Source: Blastocatellia bacterium (GTDB lineage Bacteria > Acidobacteriota > Blastocatellia > UBA7656 > JADIYM01). Taken from it: DNA of 64,000 bases. The notes under the pieces are model-generated. The model saw only the letters and a list, made by a program, of their open reading frames with translations. It was not told the DNA's origin and did no database searches. The translations under genes and the position numbers were made by a program. Of this stretch, positions 16,630 to 31,100 are shown piece by piece. The stretch is taken from positions 221,754-285,753 of the forward strand of contig JADIYM010000007.1 in NCBI GenBank assembly GCA_016705245.1, read 5' to 3'. The first letter of the stretch is position 1. The number at the start of each line of letters is the position of its first letter.

Positions 16630-17082
16630 TCAACGGCGGTCGGAACTCTTACCATCCGTGTTGAGCATTGTCAACACGGCCTCCAGTTCGCGTCGGATGC
16701 GCTTGATCGACCGTTTCGCGTGACTGCCGACGTGATTTGCCTGCGCCGGAGAGCTCGCAAGACCGGCAGCCTCGGGGTCCGCAGCCATCTCTGGAGTCAC
16801 GACCTTCAGTCGCGCGCTCGGCCCACTTCTCAGCTCGTCGGAGAGCTTGCGCTTGGCGCCGGCAATCGTAAACTTCTCATCGTAAAGAAGTTCTCGAATC
16901 CGGAGCACAATCTCGAGATCCTTTCGGCGGTATACGCGCTGCCCGGCACGGTTCTTCTGGGGCGCCAGCATTGGAAATTCAGACTCCCAATATCGAAGCA
17001 CGTGCGGCTGGACGCCGATGTGATCGCAGACCTCGCCGATCTTGTAGAAGAGTTTGTCGGGGATGACCTTGGCCGGTTCCAT
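16630..17082 (-). CDS. MerR-family transcriptional regulator
   Basis: 150 aa. The winged-helix N-terminus (KLFYKIGEVCDHIGVQPHVL, then RYWESEF and GQRVYRRKDLEIVLRI) is the MerR type found next to ihf genes in many Gram-negative bacteria. The C-terminal part is short and polar with no obvious metal-binding cysteines, so the effector is unknown. The ATG at 17082 has GAGG upstream and is preferred over a GTG 15 nt earlier. It lies 35 nt downstream of the ihf-like gene on the same strand. Confidence 0.9.
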   Translation of the reverse strand: MEPAKVIPDKLFYKIGEVCDHIGVQPHVLRYWESEFPMLAPQKNRAGQRVYRRKDLEIVLRIRELLYDEKFTIAGAKRKLSDELRSGPSARLKVVTPEMAADPEAAGLASSPAQANHVGSHAKRSIKRIRRELEAVLTMLNTDGKSSDRR

Positions 17083-17117
17083 CGGGTACCTCAGCACATT
17101 CAGCCGAAACTCGGAGT

Positions 17118-17387
17118 TCAGACGGAGCGCATCGACCGAGAAGGTCGGAAGACGAGGGCTTTGTGTGATTTCAGGCGAATCTCCTCTCCAGTGGAGGGAT
17201 TCCGCCCGCGACGAGGCTTTCTTTCGATAACCTCGAGGGTTCCAAAACCGACGATTCGGACGCCTTCGCCGCGAATGAGCCGGTCCCGGACAATGTCGAA
17301 GATCGTGTCCACGAGGCGCCGAGCCTCGCCGATTGTCAGTCCGCCGTGACGCTCATAGATCGCACGCGCCAGATCCGCCTTCGTCAT
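17118..17387 (-). CDS. Integration host factor / HU-family DNA-binding protein
   Basis: 89 aa. The HU/IHF fold is clear: MTKADLARAIYE at the N-terminus, VRIVGFGTLEVIERKPRRGR leading into the beta-arm RNPSTGEEI, and KALVFRPS at the end. The RNPxTG arm tip carries the intercalating proline. Gene order with merR suggests the IHF alpha-type member. It bends DNA in replication, recombination and transcription. Confidence 0.93.
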   Translation of the reverse strand: MTKADLARAIYERHGGLTIGEARRLVDTIFDIVRDRLIRGEGVRIVGFGTLEVIERKPRRGRNPSTGEEIRLKSHKALVFRPSRSMRSV

Positions 17388-17547
17388 TTCAAGTTCTTTT
17401 CGTGTTGGAAAGACTGCGTTGCCGGGAGTAACAACGGGGCCAGTGTAAGCGGGCGCCGCACGAGTGTCAACGTCGATTCTTTCAGCGCTGACGGAGATTT
17501 ATGAGCGATCGGATGCGAACGGGCTTCTTTGGGGCGCGCATCGGGAT

Positions 17548-17645
17548 CTCTGCGCCTCTGTGCCTCCGTGTCTCTGTGTGCGAAGCGCTCATCAGGCCTG
17601 AGAAGAGCTTCGCACACAGAGACACGGAGACGCAGAGGCGCAGAG
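17548..17645. repeat. Family A palindrome (copy 1)
   Basis: Arms CTCCGTGTCTCTGTGTGCGA and its inverse, extended by CTCTGCGCCTCTG / CAGAGGCGCAGAG, give a hairpin of about 40 bp with a short loop. It lies in the 362-nt divergent gap between the ihf-like gene and accD, which otherwise shows only the accD promoter. Confidence 0.9.
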
Positions 17646-17683
17646 CAATGGCACGACGTCAGGGCGCGTCCTGACGGCTCGCA

Positions 17684-17712
17684 TTGCCTTGTCTGTCAAG
17701 CCCATCTACAAT
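17684..17712 (+). promoter_or_regulatory. Sigma-70-type promoter for accD operon
   Basis: TTGCCT (17684-17689), a 17-nt spacer and TACAAT (17707-17712) match the housekeeping consensus well. The start codon is 37 nt further on, with its own Shine-Dalgarno sequence. Confidence 0.7.
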
Positions 17713-17749
17713 CGCTGCGTTTCGAACGCGATGTCATCTGGAGGTCGGC

Positions 17750-18613
17750 GTGGCCTGGTTCCGCCGCAAGAAGGACGCTGATATTCCGGCCGTTCAGCCG
17801 GACAGCGAGATCAAGACCGTCAAGACCGAAGGACTCTTCGTAAAGTGTCCCGGTTGTGAACGAACGGCATTCAAGCGGGACTTCGAGGCCAACCTCAATG
17901 TTTGCCCCGATTGCGGGCACCACCTGCGAGTTGGCGCAAAGGAACGGCTTCGACAGCTCTTTGACGACGGCGAGTTCGTCGAGTTCGACAGCGGTATCGC
18001 AGCGACCGATCCGCTTGAATTCGTCGACACGCGGAAGTACTCCGATCGGCTGGCCGACATGCGACGGCGAACCGGCCAGAACGACGCGGTCATCGTCGGC
18101 GTCGGCCGGATGGGTGGACGAACGGTCGTAGCGGCGTCGATGGCGCTCGACTTCGTCGGCGGCTCGATGGGGTCGGTTGTCGGAGAAAAGATCACTCGAG
18201 CCATCGAGCGGGCCATCTCGGACCGCATGCCCGTCGTGATCGTCTCGGCATCTGGCGGTGCCCGCATGCAGGAGGGCACCCTCTCGCTAATGCAGATGGC
18301 CAAGATCAGCGCGGCACTGGCGCGCCTCGACGAAGAGCGGATTCCCTACATTTCGGTCCTTACTGATCCAACCACTGGAGGCGTTACAGCGAGCTTTGCC
18401 ATGCTCGGCGACCTCAACATCGCTGAACCTGGTGCGTTGATTGGATTTGCGGGCCCTCGCGTCATTGAGCAGACCATCCGACAGAAGCTTCCGAAGGGAT
18501 TCCAACGTGCCGAGTTCCTTCTCGAGCACGGAATGCTGGACGACGTCGTCGAGCGCGGTCAGCTTCGCGAGTACATAATTCGCGGCCTCAACTTCATGCA
18601 GCCGGCGGTATGA
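17750..18613 (+). CDS. accD: Acetyl-CoA carboxylase carboxyltransferase subunit beta
   Basis: 287 aa. Transfers the carboxyl group from biotin to acetyl-CoA, forming malonyl-CoA for fatty acid synthesis, in complex with AccA. The N-terminal zinc ribbon (CPGC...CPDCGHHL) and the carboxyltransferase core (VIVSASGGARMQEGTLSLMQ and YISVLTDPTTGGVTASFA) are canonical. The GTG at 17750 is chosen because GGAGG lies 5 nt upstream. It leads a tight operon, overlapping folC by ATGA; accD-folC adjacency is common. Confidence 0.97.
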   Translation: MAWFRRKKDADIPAVQPDSEIKTVKTEGLFVKCPGCERTAFKRDFEANLNVCPDCGHHLRVGAKERLRQLFDDGEFVEFDSGIAATDPLEFVDTRKYSDRLADMRRRTGQNDAVIVGVGRMGGRTVVAASMALDFVGGSMGSVVGEKITRAIERAISDRMPVVIVSASGGARMQEGTLSLMQMAKISAALARLDEERIPYISVLTDPTTGGVTASFAMLGDLNIAEPGALIGFAGPRVIEQTIRQKLPKGFQRAEFLLEHGMLDDVVERGQLREYIIRGLNFMQPAV

Positions 18614-19941
18614 CGAGCGCATTCGACGACGCACTCGCATACCTGACGAGTCTCGGCAACGAGGTTGCGGCCATGAAGCTCGGCCTCGAGAGCATCGCCC
18701 TGCTCCTCCATCAGCTCGGCGATCCGCACCGCGAGTTCCCGTCCGTCATCGTCGCCGGGACGAACGGCAAGGGCTCGACCGCGTGCATGATCGAAGCGAT
18801 TGCGAGGCGATCGAAGCTCACCACCGGTCTCTTCACGTCCCCGCACCTCGTGTCGATAGAAGAGCGGATTCGGATTGGCGGTGTTGCAATCAGCCGGGAC
18901 CGGTTTGCCATTCTTGCCGGCCGCGTGCGGGATGCCGCCGAGGAGCTCATAGATCGTGGCGACCTGACCGTCGCGCCGACATTCTTCGAGCAGGTCACCG
19001 CGATCGCGTTCCTCGAATTCGCCGAACGGCGCGTCGATCTGGCCGTCCTCGAAGTCGGCATGGGTGGCCGACTCGACGCGACGAACATCGTCGAGCCGCT
19101 CGTCGCCGTCGTCACGCCCATCGGGATGGATCACGAGCGGTATCTCGGTTCGACCCTTGCAGCGATCGCCGGCGAGAAGGCCGCAGTAATCAAGCCGGGT
19201 GTCCGCGCGGTCATCGCCCATCAGCCGGTCGAGGCGCTCGAGCCGCTCATCGAGCGCTGTCTCGCCTGCGACGTGCTGCCGGAGTTTGCCGGCGAGTCCG
19301 ACATCCATCACAACGAGAACGGGCGTTTCACGTTCAGCTACGAGACGGAGGCCGACCGATACGAATTCGTCACGCTCGGATTGCGAGGTCGCCACCAGGT
19401 CGAGAACGCCATCGTCGCCATTCACGCCGTCGAATCCATCCGCCGTGCAGGTATCGGGATCACGCGCAGCGCCATCGTCGAGGGGCTCGGCGCCGCGGAG
19501 TGGCCGGGCCGTCTCGAACTCGTGCTCGGGGCACCGCCGGTGCTGCTCGATGGCGCCCACAACGAAGCCGGTGCCCGCGCCCTTCGCGCCTACTTCGACG
19601 AGTTCTGCCACTACCCGATCACGCTCGTCTTTGGCGCCATGGACGACAAGAACATCGTGAGGATGGCCGAGGAGCTCTTTCCGGCCGTTCGAGCGGTCGT
19701 GCTCACGCGTGTCGATTCGCCGCGATCCGCCGATCCGGTCGCCCTCGCGGCGTCACTGCCTGCCGCCGGCGGGGGTGGAGCGCCGATCGTAGCCGCTTCG
19801 GTTGAGGAAGCGCTTGCCTGGGCATTCCACGTCACCCCACGCGATGGGGTCATCTGCGTGGCGGGCTCGCTCTATCTCGTTGGCGAAGTGAAGGCCCGGC
19901 TCGCAAGCCGCGTGCCCTTCAGCCCGGTCGAGGGCGCCTGA
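18610..19941 (+). CDS. folC: Bifunctional folylpolyglutamate synthase/dihydrofolate synthase
   Basis: 443 aa, Mur-ligase fold. Adds glutamate to folates and may also form dihydrofolate from dihydropteroate. The P-loop VAGTNGKGSTACMIEAI, the family motif FTSPHLVSIEERIRI and the C-terminal domain LLDGAHNEAGARAL are present, with EVGMGGRLDATNIV in between. It overlaps accD by 4 nt and the Nudix gene by 1 nt, so all three are translationally coupled. Confidence 0.96.
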   Translation: MTSAFDDALAYLTSLGNEVAAMKLGLESIALLLHQLGDPHREFPSVIVAGTNGKGSTACMIEAIARRSKLTTGLFTSPHLVSIEERIRIGGVAISRDRFAILAGRVRDAAEELIDRGDLTVAPTFFEQVTAIAFLEFAERRVDLAVLEVGMGGRLDATNIVEPLVAVVTPIGMDHERYLGSTLAAIAGEKAAVIKPGVRAVIAHQPVEALEPLIERCLACDVLPEFAGESDIHHNENGRFTFSYETEADRYEFVTLGLRGRHQVENAIVAIHAVESIRRAGIGITRSAIVEGLGAAEWPGRLELVLGAPPVLLDGAHNEAGARALRAYFDEFCHYPITLVFGAMDDKNIVRMAEELFPAVRAVVLTRVDSPRSADPVALAASLPAAGGGGAPIVAASVEEALAWAFHVTPRDGVICVAGSLYLVGEVKARLASRVPFSPVEGA

Positions 19942-20477
19942 TGACCCGCATCCGACAGACCGGCTCGCGCGAGATCTACCTCGGCAAGGTCTTTGATCTT
20001 ACGGTCGACCGATTCGTCGACGACGACGTCGACGACCGCGAATACGAGATCGAAGTCGTACATCACTCGGGCGGAGCCGCGATTCTCCCGCTCGACGCGA
20101 ACGGCGACGTGGTGCTCGTCCGACAGTGGCGGTACGCGCTTGGACGAACACTCCTCGAGGCGCCGGCCGGTCGAATCGAAAACGGCGACGATCCCGCGAC
20201 AACGGCGCGGCGCGAGCTCGAGGAGGAGGCCGGATATTCGGCCGGCACCGTCGAATCGCTCGGATCGATCCTCGTGGCGCCCGGCTACACGACCGAACGC
20301 ATCCACATTTTCCTTGCCACGGACCTGACGCCGGTCCCTCCCCGCCCCGACGAAGACGAGCGAATCGAGGTCGAGAGGATGCCGTTCGACGAGGCCATCG
20401 CACGAATCGACGCCGGCGAGATCGACGACGCCAAGACAATCGTCGCATTGCTGCGCACGGCAGCTCGCCGCCGGTAG
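19941..20477 (+). CDS. Nudix hydrolase, ADP-ribose pyrophosphatase type
   Basis: 178 aa. The Nudix box is intact: GRIENGDDPATTARRELEEE followed by AGY. The preceding VVLVRQWRYALGRTLLEAPA is typical of the ADP-ribose pyrophosphatase (NudF-like) branch, which cleaves ADP-ribose to AMP and ribose 5-phosphate. The exact substrate is inferred. It overlaps folC by one nucleotide (TGATG). Confidence 0.9.
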   Translation: MTRIRQTGSREIYLGKVFDLTVDRFVDDDVDDREYEIEVVHHSGGAAILPLDANGDVVLVRQWRYALGRTLLEAPAGRIENGDDPATTARRELEEEAGYSAGTVESLGSILVAPGYTTERIHIFLATDLTPVPPRPDEDERIEVERMPFDEAIARIDAGEIDDAKTIVALLRTAARRR

Positions 20478-20483
20478 ACGACG

Positions 20484-21263
20484 ATGCAGCCCCTGGCCCT
20501 TCTTCACTCAATCGTTGCGATTCCGCTGATATACGCCTACACGGCGGTGCTGGCGACCATCTCGCTGTCGATCTCGTTCTTTGACCCCGACGGACGCCGC
20601 CAGCACTGGTGCGCGCACACCTGGTGCCGTCTGATCGCCGCGACCGCCGGAATGCGCGTCCGGGTTCACGGCGTCGAGCACCTGCCGGCGCCCGGCGCGC
20701 CGGTCGTCTACATGGCCAACCATCAGAGCTACATGGACATTCCTGTCCTGTTCGGTTTCCTTCCGGCGCAGTTTCGGATCATCGCCAAGGAGTCTCTTTT
20801 TCGCGTACCGTTCATGGGCTGGCACCTGACGCGCGCCGGCAACATTCCGATCAATCGATCGAACCGACGTGAGGCCATGCGCTCCATTTCCAGGGCAGCG
20901 GAGCGGATTCGCGAGGGCACTGCCGTTTTCGTCTTTCCCGAGGGCACGCGCAGCCGGAACGGCGTCCTGCAGCCGTTCAAGGCCGGGAGCTTCAAGCTCG
21001 CCGTATCCGCCGGAGTGCCGATCGTCCCGCTGACGATCATCGGCACGTGCAGGATTCTCGAGAAGGACTCACTCCTCTTTCATCCGGGCGCGGTCGAGCT
21101 CCACATACATCCTGAAATTCCTACGGCCGGCCTGCGTTCTGCGGATATCGAGGGACTGATGGACGACGTGTGGACTGAAATGGCCGCTCCGCTCCAGCCG
21201 CTCGGCCTCGCGGCGGCCGAACCTCTTCACGCGCCGACCGAAGCGGTCGAGGCGGCGCCGTGA
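20484..21263 (+). CDS. plsC: 1-acyl-sn-glycerol-3-phosphate acyltransferase
   Basis: 259 aa. Acylates lysophosphatidic acid to phosphatidic acid at the inner membrane. The catalytic block I is YMANHQSYMDIPVL (the HX4D histidine and aspartate), block II is AGNIPINRSN, block III is VFVFPEGTRSRNG and block IV VPIVPLTIIGT. An N-terminal hydrophobic helix anchors it. It follows the Nudix gene by 6 nt and overlaps the next gene by GTGA. Confidence 0.95.
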   Translation: MQPLALLHSIVAIPLIYAYTAVLATISLSISFFDPDGRRQHWCAHTWCRLIAATAGMRVRVHGVEHLPAPGAPVVYMANHQSYMDIPVLFGFLPAQFRIIAKESLFRVPFMGWHLTRAGNIPINRSNRREAMRSISRAAERIREGTAVFVFPEGTRSRNGVLQPFKAGSFKLAVSAGVPIVPLTIIGTCRILEKDSLLFHPGAVELHIHPEIPTAGLRSADIEGLMDDVWTEMAAPLQPLGLAAAEPLHAPTEAVEAAP

Positions 21264-22177
21264 CCGGCCAGCCCGCTGTGCCGAACGAACCGAAACTCGT
21301 TCACTGTCCGTCGTGCGGCCACGACGCGGTGCCGATCGGCCACGGCCCCGAGCCGACGCTCTGCGCGGACTGCCACCACATGCTCGTCGGGCTGCCGGGG
21401 GCCGCTCCGAGGGCGACACCATCGGCTGAGAACCCCAGCTGGGGAATTCCTGAGTCCGCGCTCCTGTGGCTCGCGAGTTACTTCGCGATGCTCTCGTCGG
21501 CGGTAATCGCCATTGTCGGATTCGTGTTCGTGGCCGGATGGTTCGAGGCCACGATTCCCGGCGGCGAAGACATCATGCGTCATCCGCCCGCGCTCGTCGC
21601 CGGCGTACTCTCGTCGGCGGTCGGTCACGCCATTACCTTGCTTCTCGCCTGGGTCGTCGTCACCGACGGCGGCCGGCAGCCGTTTCTGGAAGCGATCGGG
21701 TGGGGCTGGCGAAACGGCATCGGCATGCGGCACGTGCTTGCGACGTTCGGCCTTGTGTACGCCGTAACGATCGCCATCGGAGTGCTCGTGCAGGAGCCCG
21801 ACACGCCTTTCAAGCAGATGCTCGAGACGTCCTACGGCGTGCGGATCGCGGTCGGGGTGGTCGCCGTCCTCACCGCGCCCATCGCGGAGGAAGTCGTCTA
21901 CCGCGGAGTGCTCTATCCCGCGTTCGCGCGCCGATTCGGCGCCATCGCCGGCGTCGTGCTGGTGTCGGGTATCTTCCTGCTCGTCCACGCCGAGCAGTAC
22001 GCATCGGCTCCAGCCATCATGCTCCCGCTGGGCTTGCTAAGCGTGGCCCTGACGACGCTGCGTGCGGTCTCAGGCTCGATAATGCCGTCGGTCGTCCTGC
22101 ACCTGCTCTTCAACGGCGTGCAGGTCGCCTTGCTGCTGTTCGTCCCCGACTCGCCGGCCGCGCCTGCTCCAGAGTAG
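21260..22177 (+). CDS. CPBP (CAAX-like) intramembrane protease with an N-terminal zinc ribbon
   Basis: 305 aa. The first 40 residues carry a CPSC...CADC zinc ribbon, then a short linker, then about seven hydrophobic helices. The CPBP/Abi motifs are present: EEVVYRG (glutamates and arginine), FLLVHAEQY (histidine) and LHLLFNG (HxxxN). Family members cleave within the membrane or process CAAX-type or bacteriocin substrates; the target here is unknown. It starts with a GTG overlapping the plsC stop. Its last 68 nt overlap the end of the convergent endonuclease IV gene. Confidence 0.88.
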   Translation: MTGQPAVPNEPKLVHCPSCGHDAVPIGHGPEPTLCADCHHMLVGLPGAAPRATPSAENPSWGIPESALLWLASYFAMLSSAVIAIVGFVFVAGWFEATIPGGEDIMRHPPALVAGVLSSAVGHAITLLLAWVVVTDGGRQPFLEAIGWGWRNGIGMRHVLATFGLVYAVTIAIGVLVQEPDTPFKQMLETSYGVRIAVGVVAVLTAPIAEEVVYRGVLYPAFARRFGAIAGVVLVSGIFLLVHAEQYASAPAIMLPLGLLSVALTTLRAVSGSIMPSVVLHLLFNGVQVALLLFVPDSPAAPAPE

Positions 22178-23057
22178 GCTCAGGCAATTCGACGACCCCC
22201 AGCATCGCTCGAAGCTGGTTCAGGTTCCACGTCTCCGTGCGGTCGCCATCCTCGGGCGTCTCGAGAATGATCGGCGCGTGCGCGAGCTTTCGGAACCTCG
22301 CCACACGTCTGAGCGCCTCCGTGCCGATCTCGCCCAGTCCGATGTGCCAGTGACGGTCGACGTTCGAGCCGAACGGCACCTTCGAGTCATTGAAGTGGAT
22401 CACGCGAACCTTCTCGTGTCCGACGCATTCGTCGATCGTCCCCATCGTTCGCCGGAACCCGGATTCCGTCTGCAGCGGATATCCGGCGGCAAACGTGTGC
22501 GCCGTGTCGAGGCACATTCCGATCGGCACGTCTCGCTCGCATCGGGAGATGATCTCGCCGACCTGCTCGAACGCTCGTCCGATGCAGTCTCCCTGACCGG
22601 CAGTGTTTTCGATGAGCACCGCCGCTTGATCGAGACGCAGGCCCCGCGCTGCAACCCGGATGCCGTCGACACACGCCGCGATTCCGTCCTCGACGCTCGC
22701 TCCGCGCGAGCTGCCGGGATGGACGACGAGGTAGTCCGCCCCGAGCCGCTCGGCCCGATCGAGCTCGTCGTGGAATGCCTCGATCGACCGCTGGCGGATG
22801 AACGGATCCGGCGCCGCGAGATTGACGAGGTAGTTCGTGTGGATAACGACCGGGTCGATGTCGAGCGCCGCGCGCGTCTCGCGAAACGCCTCGGCGTCCT
22901 CCTCGCTCAAGGGCGACGTCGCCCAGCCACGGGGGTTGCGCGAGAAGAACTGAAGCGACGAGCACCCGAGGTCTCGTGTGCGCTCGAGGGCGCGAACGAG
23001 GCCGCCGGCGATCGAAATGTGCTTGCCAATTCGACGCACGGCGGCTCCGGTTCGCAT
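22110..23057 (-). CDS. nfo: Endonuclease IV (AP endonuclease)
   Basis: Up to 315 aa. A zinc-dependent TIM-barrel nuclease that cuts 5' of abasic sites in base excision repair. Ligand motifs are visible in order: IGKHISIAGG, VIHTNYLVN, VVHPGSSRG, LIENTAGQG, MCLDTAHTFAAGYP, VIHFNDSKVPFGSNVDRHWH and ILETPE. A GTG at 23039, with GGAG 5 nt upstream, would start at VRRIGKHIS, closer to the usual N-terminus, and is a good alternative to the ATG at 23057. The C-terminus has an arginine-rich extension that overlaps the convergent protease gene. It follows the APC permease by 14 nt on the same strand. Confidence 0.94.
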   Translation of the reverse strand: MRTGAAVRRIGKHISIAGGLVRALERTRDLGCSSLQFFSRNPRGWATSPLSEEDAEAFRETRAALDIDPVVIHTNYLVNLAAPDPFIRQRSIEAFHDELDRAERLGADYLVVHPGSSRGASVEDGIAACVDGIRVAARGLRLDQAAVLIENTAGQGDCIGRAFEQVGEIISRCERDVPIGMCLDTAHTFAAGYPLQTESGFRRTMGTIDECVGHEKVRVIHFNDSKVPFGSNVDRHWHIGLGEIGTEALRRVARFRKLAHAPIILETPEDGDRTETWNLNQLRAMLGVVELPEPTLEQARPASRGRTAARRPARR

Positions 23058-23071
23058 TCGCTACAGCCGCG

Positions 23072-24958
<1,887 letters not shown>

Positions 24959-25085
24959 AGGTTGTGGGTCTCCCGAGGACGGGGTGTGAAGGACGCCGGA
25001 TTATGGGTTTCGGCATCTGGCAGAGTCAAGCAGGGGCCTGTGCGGGGAACGCCCCACCGGAACCTAGAGCGGCAGCGTCAACTCC

Positions 25086-25172
25086 GCGCCTCCGTGACTC
25101 CGTGTCTCTGTGTGCGAAGCTCTTCAGTGCTGAAGAAGAGCTTCGCACACAGAGACACGGAGGCACGGAGGG
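25086..25172. repeat. Family A palindrome (copy 2)
   Basis: Arms GACTCCGTGTCTCTGTGTGC and its inverse flank GAAGCTCTTCAGTGCTGAAG. It is in the 398-nt divergent gap between the permease and hppA. Apart from this hairpin and the hppA Shine-Dalgarno sequence (AGGAAGG, 25345-25351), I see nothing in the gap. Confidence 0.9.
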
Positions 25173-25356
25173 CAAGACCCTCGCTTGTCGCCGCGAGGGG
25201 ACTTGTGGCATCCTACGCTCTTTTGTGAACAGGCCGTTTTCGCCGCATACCGCGTTCCGACACTGTCGGATCCCGGTTCGGCCAGCGGCCCGACTGTCGC
25301 AGAGAGAACGGGCACGTCGTCCAGGCGTGACACCAACGAAGACCAGGAAGGATGCC

Positions 25357-27877
<2,521 letters not shown>

Positions 27878-27920
27878 TCACACGGCACCGATGCCGCGCG
27901 AGAGTCCTCAGAGCAGAAGG

Positions 27921-28031
27921 GCTTCGCACACAGAGGCACCGAGCCACGGAGACGCAGAGTCTTCGTGCCTTCGGTGCCTTTGTTATTTCCCTCCGTGTCT
28001 CGGCGACTCTATGACTCAGTGCGCGAAGCTC
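27921..28031. repeat. Family A palindrome, degenerate (copy 3)
   Basis: AGCTTCGCGCACTGAGTC-type arms inverted against GCTTCGCACACAGAGGCACC, with CACGGAGACGCAGAG and CTCCGTGTCTCGG. The 310-nt gap between hppA and the propeller kinase otherwise shows nothing clear. Confidence 0.75.
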
Positions 28032-28187
28032 TTCTTGCCCTGAAGACCTTCGTTTCAGGAGTCACGGAGAAGCGAAGTACCGACTCCTCCTCCCGTTTCA
28101 CAGAGTTTACTTGCCGAGCGGGTCCGATGTACTTTCAACGTGTTCTCGATACACATCGTCAGTTAAATCCCGGTACCGCTCACTGTC

Positions 28188-31100
28188 GTGCTCAGCCCCC
28201 GCTGCATCATCGCCGTGCTGGCGTTCGTCGCATTCGCCCCGTGGGCGGCAGCGGCTCCTGAGCCGCGGGCGGTCATCTCACCGCCGGACCTCGCGGAGAT
28301 GGGCCGCCCGGCGATCCGCGTGTACACGGACCAGGACGGCCTGCCGCAGAACGCGATCACCGCACTGGCTTTCGACTCGAACGGATATCTGTGGGTCGGG
28401 ACGAAGGACGGTGCGGCCTACTACAACGGCCGTCGCTGGACGACGGTCCGCTTCCCTCCCAACTTCGGCACGACACACGTGCAGGCGATGCTCGCTGCGT
28501 CGGACGGTTCACTCTGGTTCGGAACGATCGGCGGAGGCATCGCCCGCTACGGTGGCAGCGCGTGGACGGTCTACAACGCCGAAAACGCCGCGCTCCCGTC
28601 GAACGAAGTACACGCACTGCTCGAAACGCGGAACGATGCCGGAGGCATGGTCATCACCGCGGGAACTAGCCTGGGCATCAGCGTCTACGAGCGAGGAAAC
28701 TGGTCGCGGTTACCGATCATCGGTGGTCCTCCCGCCCGCAACATCATCAAGTCGCTTCACGAATCGAGGAGTCCTGACGGACACCGTGTCCTGTGGGCCG
28801 GGTCGGAGGCCAGCGGGGTCTCGCGATTCGCAGACGGCGCGTGGACGACCTGGGACGCCGGCAATTCCGGGCTGACGGACAATCGCGTAGTCCAGGTCAC
28901 CGAGACCAGTCTGCTCGACGGACAGCCGTCGCTCGTCGCCGCGACATTCGGAGGCGGCATCGTCCGGTTCGCGAACGAAAACTGGGAGCGGTTCCCGGGC
29001 GGCGCCAACATTGGAGAGCAATTCGTCCTCTGCCTGCGCGAGACGCGCAATTTCGACGGCAGCTCGACGCTGTGGGCGGGCACCTACCGCGGACTCGCCC
29101 GTTTTTCGAACGGACGATGGGAGATGCTTCAGGACCGGCTTCGCATCCCGGTGCGCGGCGTCTGGTCGCTGCTCGATACGCCGACACCGAACGGCTCGCG
29201 AACGCTCTGGATCGGGACGTCCGGCGGAGGACTCGCCCGATGGGAGATCGGGCGGTGGTCAGCGATCACGCGGGAAACGGGCCTTCCGGACAATTCCGTC
29301 TATGCGTTGCTCGAGACGACGGGACGCGGCGGCGAGCCCGTCTACTGGCTCGGAACGAACAACGGAGGGCTCGCCAGGTTCGAGGATGGCCAGTGGTCAG
29401 TCCTCAATGAAAAGACGGGCTCGGTTACGCAGACTCCGCTGTGCCTGCTCTCGACGCCGGGTCCGAACGGCGCCGAAGACGTATGGTTCGGCTCGAACAA
29501 CGAGGGACTGTCGCGCATCCGGGGCTCCTCGATCCGGGTGTGGACGAACGAAAACGACGGGCTGCCGCACAATCGGGTCACGTGCCTGCTCGAAACCCGG
29601 CTCGACGACGGCCTTCGAGCCGTCTTTGCGGGTACCTCGAACGGAATCGCGCGCATCGTCGGGGACCGTGTCGAGCAGTTCGACGTCGGTCCGCTCCCGG
29701 ACATGCGGATTCAAAGCCTCTCCGAAACGACCGACGCGTCCGGCACGCACGCTGTGGATCGGAACGCCCGGCGGACTGGTCCGTTTCGAGCGCGGCGTCT
29801 CGACCGTATTCAACGCCCGCAGCGGCCTCGTGGCGAGTTCGGTCCTGTGCGCGCAGGAAGTGCGCACGGCCCGAGGAACGCGCGAGCTCTGGGTAGGCAC
29901 GCAGGGAGCCGGGTTGAGTCGTCTTGACCTCGACGATCCGCAGGCGGCCTGGCGGTCGCTCAGCGTCACGACGAAGCCCGCCTTGCCGAACGACACCGTT
30001 TATCAGGTTCGCCAGGATGCCGCCGGACGCGTCTATGTCTTCACGAACAAGGGCATCGCGCGGTTGACCTGGCAGTCGACGGACGCTGAATCAAACGAGA
30101 ACCTGAGCATTTACGTCTACACGACCGAGGATGGGCTGCCCAGCAACGAGTGCAACACGGGCGCTTCGATGGTCGATCGTCGTGGACGCGTCTGGGCCGG
30201 AACGATTAATGGTGCCGCCGTTTTCGACCCGGCGCGCGAAGTAATCGATTCGACGCCCAAGCGTCTGGTCATCGAGCGGGCGGTTCTTGCCGTGACCGGA
30301 CGAACCGTCAGTCCACTCGCCGAGCTCGAGTTCGACGAAAACCACATCGTGTTCCACTTCAGCCTGCTGTCGTTCTTTCGCGAACCGGACACCGTCTATC
30401 GGACGGAGCTCGAGGGACTCGACTCGAACCCGTCGGACTGGAGCCACGACGACAAAAAAGAGTTCACGTCGCTGCCGCGGGGCGAATATCGCTTCAAGGT
30501 CTGGGGCCGTGACGCCGGCGGAGTCGTCACGGGTCCGGTCATCGTGCCGTTCTCGATCAAGCCGGCGCCCTGGCAGTCGTGGATGGCCTACCTCCTCTAC
30601 GTCAGCGTCGCCGCGGCCATCGTCTACGTGGCCATTCGAGTTCGAATCGCCTCGCTTCGACGAAGCAACAGGCTGCTGGAGCAGCGCATTGCGGAGCGGA
30701 CGGGCGAGCTGGGGAATAAAGTCTCGGCGTTGCGAGCTTCCGAGCAACTTGCCCTCGATGCCCGCAATTCGGCCCTCGAGTCGGAACGTCGCGCCCGCCT
30801 TTCAGAGCAGAAGGCGATCGAGGCGAGCCGGGCGAAGAGCGTCTTTCTGGCAAACATGAGCCACGAGCTCCGGACGCCGCTCAACGCCGTCCTCGGCTTC
30901 GCGCAGCTGATGCAGCGCGACAAGAAGGTCACCGTCGAGCAGCGGTCCAACCTCGGGGTCATCATGAGGAGCGGCGAGCACCTCCTGGCGCTCATCAACG
31001 ACGTCTTGTCGCTCTCGAAGATCGAGGCTGGTCGCGAGTCGCTCGACGTGACCGCTTTCAACCTCATCCAGCTGTTGCGCGGCCTCGAGGAGATGTTCCG

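Noticed and set aside
18559..19611. A 350-codon minus-strand open frame
   Set aside because: Antisense to folC, which is fully supported by motifs.
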